Positions 47,303-51,449 of a stretch of DNA of 51,449 nt are shown one piece after another; position 1 is the stretch's first letter, and each line of letters starts with the position of its first letter. This stretch comes from Salegentibacter tibetensis (GTDB taxonomy: Bacteria > Bacteroidota > Bacteroidia > Flavobacteriales > Flavobacteriaceae): NCBI RefSeq assembly GCF_020164485.1, contig NZ_JAIQZA010000030.1:1-51449 (forward strand), read 5' to 3'. The translations under genes were made by a program, and so were the position numbers. Below the pieces are notes generated by a model, which was given only the letters and a program-made list of their open reading frames with translations, did no database searches and was not told the origin of the DNA.

Positions 47303-48022
47303 TTAAGATTTAATAAGGAGAGAATAAATTTGGGGCGGTGCCCTTAAATTAAGGGGGATATATCTTAATTTTGATAAAAAAATATTGTCTAAGGTGGGGA
47401 AAACCTTGTTTAGTAAAGATTTCAGTAGGCGTATAAACTTACCTAAATAGGTGAACTTGTATTCTTTGGCAAAGACACAAACGTCCTGGCCGGAATCTAG
47501 GTCATTAAGTGTTTCTAATTTATGGAATAAAACACTTCCTAAAGCCGCCTGTTCTATTATGTTGCTATAAAGGCTTGAAGACTGCCAGGGTAAATTCAAA
47601 AATTGTTCCTGGTCAAAAATAGCACGATTTAGACCAAGTAAATAAATACCACCATCCCAAGCAGGGCCAACCACTAATTTTTTTGACTGTAATTGGGTAA
47701 TAGCATCTTGTAAAATTTCTATAGTTAGTTCCGGGCAATCATTCCCTATAGATAGTACATTTTGGTAACCTAAATCAAAAAGTTCCTGAAAAGCATTGGC
47801 AAAACGTGAGGCAAAATTGGAACCTTGTTGTTTGGTTTCGTCTACCCAAAATACTTCAACTCCACTTTTATCAGCAAGATGTTTGGTTTGTAAAATAAGT
47901 TGGCGAAAAAACGCAGAATTTTCTTTATGGTGCCTTTTACCAAAAATGTTCTTTCTATGGATTTCTTTTTCCGCAGAAAGTGAAAAAACAATTAAGGCTG
48001 TTTTATTTATGTTAGACCTCAT
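47303..48022 (-). CDS. TIGR04282-type DUF2064 transferase (arsenosugar-associated family)
   Basis: This 239-residue protein has the nucleotide-diphospho-sugar transferase-like fold of DUF2064: start TALIVFSLSAEKEI, the core SIGNDCPELTIEIL and the hallmark GPAWDGGIYLLGLN, with LPWQSSSLYSNII after it. This family was named rSAM/selenodomain-associated transferase 1 and is tied to arsenosugar biosynthesis. The last 50 residues (from about LGKFIRLLKSLL) are outside the usual domain. It is the first gene of the minus-strand run; its partner family TIGR04283 is the last, 8.6 kb away. Confidence 0.85.
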   Translation of the reverse strand: MRSNINKTALIVFSLSAEKEIHRKNIFGKRHHKENSAFFRQLILQTKHLADKSGVEVFWVDETKQQGSNFASRFANAFQELFDLGYQNVLSIGNDCPELTIEILQDAITQLQSKKLVVGPAWDGGIYLLGLNRAIFDQEQFLNLPWQSSSLYSNIIEQAALGSVLFHKLETLNDLDSGQDVCVFAKEYKFTYLGKFIRLLKSLLNKVFPTLDNIFLSKLRYIPLNLRAPPQIYSLLIKS

Positions 48023-48449
48023 TCAACAAATGTGCTAATAAATAACGTTACTGAATAATTTCTTTTATATTGTTTTACCACCTTTCAGAAAGATCATCCA
48101 TTTTTCTCAGAAAATGATTAACTAATTAAACTCGAGTTTTTATATTATTTTGATTTCACGAAATAGGAAAATTGAAAGTCAATTCAGATGTTTTACATTT
48201 TTCATACAATTTTTGTAAGAATGCTTTTGAGGTTCCTTCATGCATGGCAAAACTCGTTTTCAAAAAAACGATTCAATGGTTAAAAATAGTCTTTTTCCTT
48301 TTCTCTTGTAGCAGAGGGGTCTATTTTCTTTGATCGGACATTACTCTTCCCAAGAATATAAAAACACCGGAAAACGTCATTTTTATGACATTTAATTTTC
48401 ATTTCATTATTTAGATTTGGAAAAAATTTTATTTAAAAACATAACCATT
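48023..48449. other. Gene-free divergent control region
   Basis: These 427 bases separate the minus-strand run (TIGR04282-type gene) from the outer-membrane protein gene. I see an AT-rich stretch, a 14-base perfect palindrome-like element (GTCAT-TTTT-ATGAC, 48376-48389), a TAGATTTG element (48412-48419) and a possible 29-codon ORF (48244-48333) whose translation looks like a short lipoprotein signal. I see no RNA gene. The minus-strand promoter could not be placed with confidence. Confidence 0.6.
48376..48419 (+). promoter_or_regulatory. Candidate promoter with overlapping palindrome for the outer-membrane protein gene
   Basis: TAGATTTG (48412-48419) matches the Bacteroidota -7 element exactly and lies 30 bases before the ATG at 48450. 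No clean TTG is at -33. The palindrome GTCAT-TTTT-ATGAC (48376-48389) sits just upstream of where the -33 box would be, a position suited to an activator or repressor. Confidence 0.45.
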
Positions 48450-49343
48450 ATGAAAAATTATTTTTTTCTTTTGATCGTTTTCGCCTTTTTTAGCAGTACA
48501 TACGCGCAGGGCCCTGTAGATGGTTTCTTTAGCCCAAAAAATGAACTTTCCTTAACAGCCAGTTATACCAGTTCAAATTATGATGAATTTTACGTTGGTG
48601 AAGAAAAAATGTCGCCGGTCCCGGCCCATAACGAGGTAAAACAGAATATTTACAGTTTGTATGGTAAATACGGTTTGACTAATGATTTAACACTAATAAT
48701 GAATTTGCCTTATGTTAGTGCCCAGGGAGAAGGACAACCGGATCCTTTTAATAACACCACCGAACAAAAGGATTTTCAGGACTTGGGCTTATTCGCCAAA
48801 TACAGGCCTGCCAGTTTTGATTTGGAAAACAGTAATTTGGACATTGTTACCGCTTTGGGCTTTAATTTCCCTCTTGGGTATGAGCCAAATGGTATTCTAT
48901 CTATAGGTTCGGGGGCTTTTTCCACAGACCTTCATGCAGGGCTTCATTATCAACATAGTACAGGGTTTTTTACAAGTGCAATTTCCGGGTATAGTTTTAG
49001 GGGCGAGGCCGATGATAACCTGGATATCAATAACGGGAACAATTTTGACGTGCCCAATGCGTTTTTATTATTAGGTAAGATAGGGTACGCGTCGTCTAAA
49101 TTTTATATAGAAGGCTGGGCAGATTATCAATCTTCAGTAGACGGAATTTCAATAAATGACCCTAATTTTGCTGGTCAATTTCCAGAAACTGAGGTCGATT
49201 TCACCCGTTTAGGACTTACCGCTTATGTTCCCTTCGGAGAAGCATTTGGTGCTAGTGCCGGTTTTAGCACGGTTGTAGACGGAAAGAATATCGCCATTTC
49301 CAATAATTTTAATCTTGGTCTTACTTATAATGTTAATTTGTAA
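48450..49343 (+). CDS. Outer-membrane beta-barrel transporter-like protein (MetA phenol-degradation-like fold)
   Basis: This 297-residue protein starts at the ATG at 48450, giving a signal peptide (MKNYFFLLIVFAFFSSTYAQ); an upstream in-frame TTG at 48417 lies inside the promoter element. The mature part is a series of amphipathic strands with aromatic girdles (ELSLTASYTSSNYDEFYVG, NIYSLYGKYGLTNDLTLIMNLPYV, FQDLGLFAKYRP, ending FNLGLTYNVNL). The pattern fits the MetA/'transporter' barrel family. Function unknown; passive passage of small molecules is a guess. It is 96 bases ahead of the DUF547 gene. Confidence 0.8.
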   Translation: MKNYFFLLIVFAFFSSTYAQGPVDGFFSPKNELSLTASYTSSNYDEFYVGEEKMSPVPAHNEVKQNIYSLYGKYGLTNDLTLIMNLPYVSAQGEGQPDPFNNTTEQKDFQDLGLFAKYRPASFDLENSNLDIVTALGFNFPLGYEPNGILSIGSGAFSTDLHAGLHYQHSTGFFTSAISGYSFRGEADDNLDINNGNNFDVPNAFLLLGKIGYASSKFYIEGWADYQSSVDGISINDPNFAGQFPETEVDFTRLGLTAYVPFGEAFGASAGFSTVVDGKNIAISNNFNLGLTYNVNL

Positions 49344-49439
49344 ATAATAGATAGGAGAATCTTCTTGTTTTTGGAGAAACTCATTTTGAAAAATAGATGG
49401 GATTCTGTCATAATCTAACATACTTTTATCATTTAAAAA

Positions 49440-50246
49440 ATGACAACAAAAATGAAATATTTCGTTTTTTCTTTTCTTGGTTTAGTATTGATATTTGCTG
49501 GCTTCTTAAAATTTGGAAATTCCGGTTTGCTTGGAATGGCCGGCCTGAACGATGGCGGTTTACACTGGGATGAAAAAAGCAGTGAACTTGAAACTACGTT
49601 AGATCCTATTTTAGATCATACAAGCTGGGATAATTTATTAAAAAAATATGTAGCGGATGATGGAGATGTTAATTACAAAGGTTTTGTGAAAGAGAAAGAA
49701 GAATTAGAAAAATATCTTTCTTATTTGTCTGAAAATCGACCTCAGGAATCCTGGCCCCTTGAGGAGCAACTCGCCTATTATATTAATTTATATAATGCAG
49801 GCACTGTTTTACTAATTGTTGAAAATTATCCTGTTACAAGCATTAAAGATATTAAAAAGCCCTGGCGGCAGGATTTTATTCAAGTTGGGGATAAAAAGGT
49901 TTCCCTGGGAACTATAGAGCATAGTATTTTAAGAAAAATGGAGGAGCCACGAATTCATTTTGCGATAAATTGTGCTTCATTCTCTTGTCCAAGGTTACTT
50001 AATGAAGCTTATACAGCTGCTGAATTAGAAAAACAACTTCACAAAGTAACGGATGACTTTATTAATTCTGATAAGAACAACATCAGTAAAGAACAGGTAG
50101 AGTTGTCAAAAATTTTTGACTGGTATAAAAAAGATTTTCCAAATGGGGACTTGATTGCTTTTATTAATAATTATAGCGATGTTCAAATTGCTGAGAATAT
50201 AGATATTAATTATATGGACTATGATTGGCGTTTAAATGAGCAATAA
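49440..50246 (+). CDS. DUF547 protein, membrane-anchored
   Basis: This 268-residue protein has one N-terminal hydrophobic anchor (FVFSFLGLVLIFAGFLKF) or uncleaved signal. The DUF547 domain covers about 60-240: YVADDGDVNYKGFVKEKEEL, EEQLAYYINLYNAGTVLLI, VSLGTIEHSILRK (E160, H161) and RIHFAINCASFSCPRL (H173, C178, C183). The conserved His and Cys suggest a papain-like or other hydrolase/transferase centre, but no reaction has been proven for the family. The gene is frequent near TIGR04282/TIGR04283 transferases in marine bacteria (from memory). Confidence 0.88.
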   Translation: MTTKMKYFVFSFLGLVLIFAGFLKFGNSGLLGMAGLNDGGLHWDEKSSELETTLDPILDHTSWDNLLKKYVADDGDVNYKGFVKEKEELEKYLSYLSENRPQESWPLEEQLAYYINLYNAGTVLLIVENYPVTSIKDIKKPWRQDFIQVGDKKVSLGTIEHSILRKMEEPRIHFAINCASFSCPRLLNEAYTAAELEKQLHKVTDDFINSDKNNISKEQVELSKIFDWYKKDFPNGDLIAFINNYSDVQIAENIDINYMDYDWRLNEQ

Positions 50247-50460
50247 TCAAGTTATAAGGAATGTTATTCCTGGGTATTTAAATGCCGATTAGTTTTCTCC
50301 TCCTAAATTTTATCTCTATTTGGTACACTTAGATAATCAGAAAAAGTAGATCCTGACTAGGGGGTCTGAAAAGTTTGGAGTATTGAAATCACAGAAACTA
50401 TACCTTCAAATTTATCACAGCCATTTTAGGCGTTTGCCCAGTAAAACTTTAAAAACTATT

Positions 50461-51449
50461 TTGAATATACAAAATAAGAAACACATCGTTATTATAGGCA
50501 ACGGGATTTCAGGAATTACCTGCGCACGGCATATCAGGAAAAATGCCAATGCAAAAATTACCGTGATTTCTGCGGAAAGCGATTATTTCTTTTCCCGAAC
50601 TGCCCTGATGTATGTGTATATGGGCCACATGAAATGGGAACATCTTAAACCCTATGAAGACTGGTTTTGGGAGAAAAACCGTATCGAACTTAAAAAAGCC
50701 TGGGTTTCAAACATAGATTTTGAAGAAAAAACACTTCATTTTTCTTCGAAAGAAACTATGAATTATGATAAACTGGTTTTAGCAACGGGTTCTGTTTATA
50801 ATAAATTCGGTTGGGAAGGTCAGGATCTAAAAGGTGTGCAGGGATTGGTTTCCAAACAGGATCTGGAATTGCTGGAAGAAAATACCCAAAACTGTAAAAA
50901 AGCGGTGATTATTGGCGGCGGACTAATTGGTGTGGAACTCGCCGAAATGCTCAATACCCGAAATATTGATGTCACTTTCCTTATCCGGGAAGAAGCTTTT
51001 TGGCATAATGTTTTGCCGCTAAAGGATGCTAAACTAATTTCTCAACATGTGCGATCTCATGGGGTCACTGTGCACCATGAAACTGAACTCGTTAAAATAA
51101 TTGGAGATGAAAACGGAAGGGTAAAATCGGTAATCACCAATTCTGGAAAAGAAATTGAATGCCAACTCGTGGGGCTTTGCGCCGGGGTAAGGCCTAATAT
51201 AGATTTGCTTAAAAACTCTGCCCTGGAAACCGACAAAGGAATTTTGGTAAATGAATTTTTACAAACCAACATTAAAGATGTTTATGCCATTGGCGATTGT
51301 ACGCAGCTAAAGCAGCCTCCAGCACATCGAAAACCTATTGAAGCCGTTTGGTATGCCGGGCGAATGATGGGCGAAACCCTAGCGCAAACCTTAACCGGAA
51401 ATGAGAGGAAGTACAAACCGGGAAACTGGTTTAATTCGGCTAAATTCTT
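50461..51449 (+). CDS. FAD/NAD(P)-dependent oxidoreductase, 3' end cut by window
   Basis: About 329 residues are visible with no stop before the window edge. I infer a TTG start at 50461, because the FAD Rossmann motif HIVIIGNGISGITCARHI begins at once and no ATG precedes it; the frame stays open upstream to at least about 50350, so the start is uncertain. A second Rossmann motif (AVIIGGGLIGVELAEML) binds NAD(P)H, and DVYAIGDCTQ is the second FAD contact. The architecture is that of nitrite-reductase/rubredoxin-reductase-type flavoproteins, without a redox CxxC. It lies 214 bases after the DUF547 gene on the same strand. Confidence 0.85.
   Translation, partial: MNIQNKKHIVIIGNGISGITCARHIRKNANAKITVISAESDYFFSRTALMYVYMGHMKWEHLKPYEDWFWEKNRIELKKAWVSNIDFEEKTLHFSSKETMNYDKLVLATGSVYNKFGWEGQDLKGVQGLVSKQDLELLEENTQNCKKAVIIGGGLIGVELAEMLNTRNIDVTFLIREEAFWHNVLPLKDAKLISQHVRSHGVTVHHETELVKIIGDENGRVKSVITNSGKEIECQLVGLCAGVRPNIDLLKNSALETDKGILVNEFLQTNIKDVYAIGDCTQLKQPPAHRKPIEAVWYAGRMMGETLAQTLTGNERKYKPGNWFNSAKF

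Overview
This window is chromosomal DNA of a member of the Bacteroidota, almost certainly a marine-type Flavobacteriaceae (a relative of Gramella, Salegentibacter or Zunongwangia is my inference). The evidence is the complete type IX secretion/gliding core gldKLMN, a SusC/SusD pair, Bacteroidota-type promoters (TTTG or TTG, about 19-20 bases, TAnnTTTG), few Shine-Dalgarno sites, low GC and flavobacterial gene order.

Left part (1-26.8 kb) is mostly core genome. A minus-strand run miaB, sigma54-type regulator, lptE, TPR-like protein, secG, groES, groEL goes from a promoter near 6.95 kb to a terminator near 0.16 kb. It is divergent from an LVIVD-repeat lipoprotein, followed by topA, a degenerate arginase/formimidoylglutamase-fold protein, gldKLMN, an FAD oxidoreductase and a convergent DUF983 membrane protein. 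Next come an ABC-F ATPase, a first tripartite RND efflux operon (adaptor, permease, TolC-like), a small CPXCG zinc-ribbon protein and a SpoIIAA/STAS-like protein.

An initiator tRNA-Met with a near-ideal promoter and a GNRA-loop terminator sits at 26.86 kb. The genes after it look more accessory: a small exported His-rich protein, a second tripartite RND system in a different gene order (permease, adaptor lipoprotein, TolC-like), an exported thioredoxin-fold DUF255 lipoprotein, a DUF2652 cyclase-like/SRPBCC fusion and an alpha/beta hydrolase.

The right part (38.0-51.4 kb) is the most unusual. A minus-strand run encodes a DUF2064/TIGR04282-type transferase, SusC, SusD, an exported nucleoside hydrolase, a 5-methylthioribose-kinase-like phosphotransferase, a mercuric-reductase/lipoamide-dehydrogenase-like flavoprotein and a TIGR04283-type glycosyltransferase. 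Divergent from it are an outer-membrane barrel protein, a DUF547 protein and an FAD/NAD(P) oxidoreductase cut by the window end. The two transferase families are the 'rSAM/selenodomain-associated' pair linked to arsenosugar biosynthesis. Together with the nucleoside hydrolase, the ribose-kinase-like enzyme and the TonB-dependent uptake pair, they suggest a locus that imports or makes a modified ribonucleoside (possibly an arsenoribose) and converts it to a glycoside. This is inference: no arsM or arsS lies inside the window.
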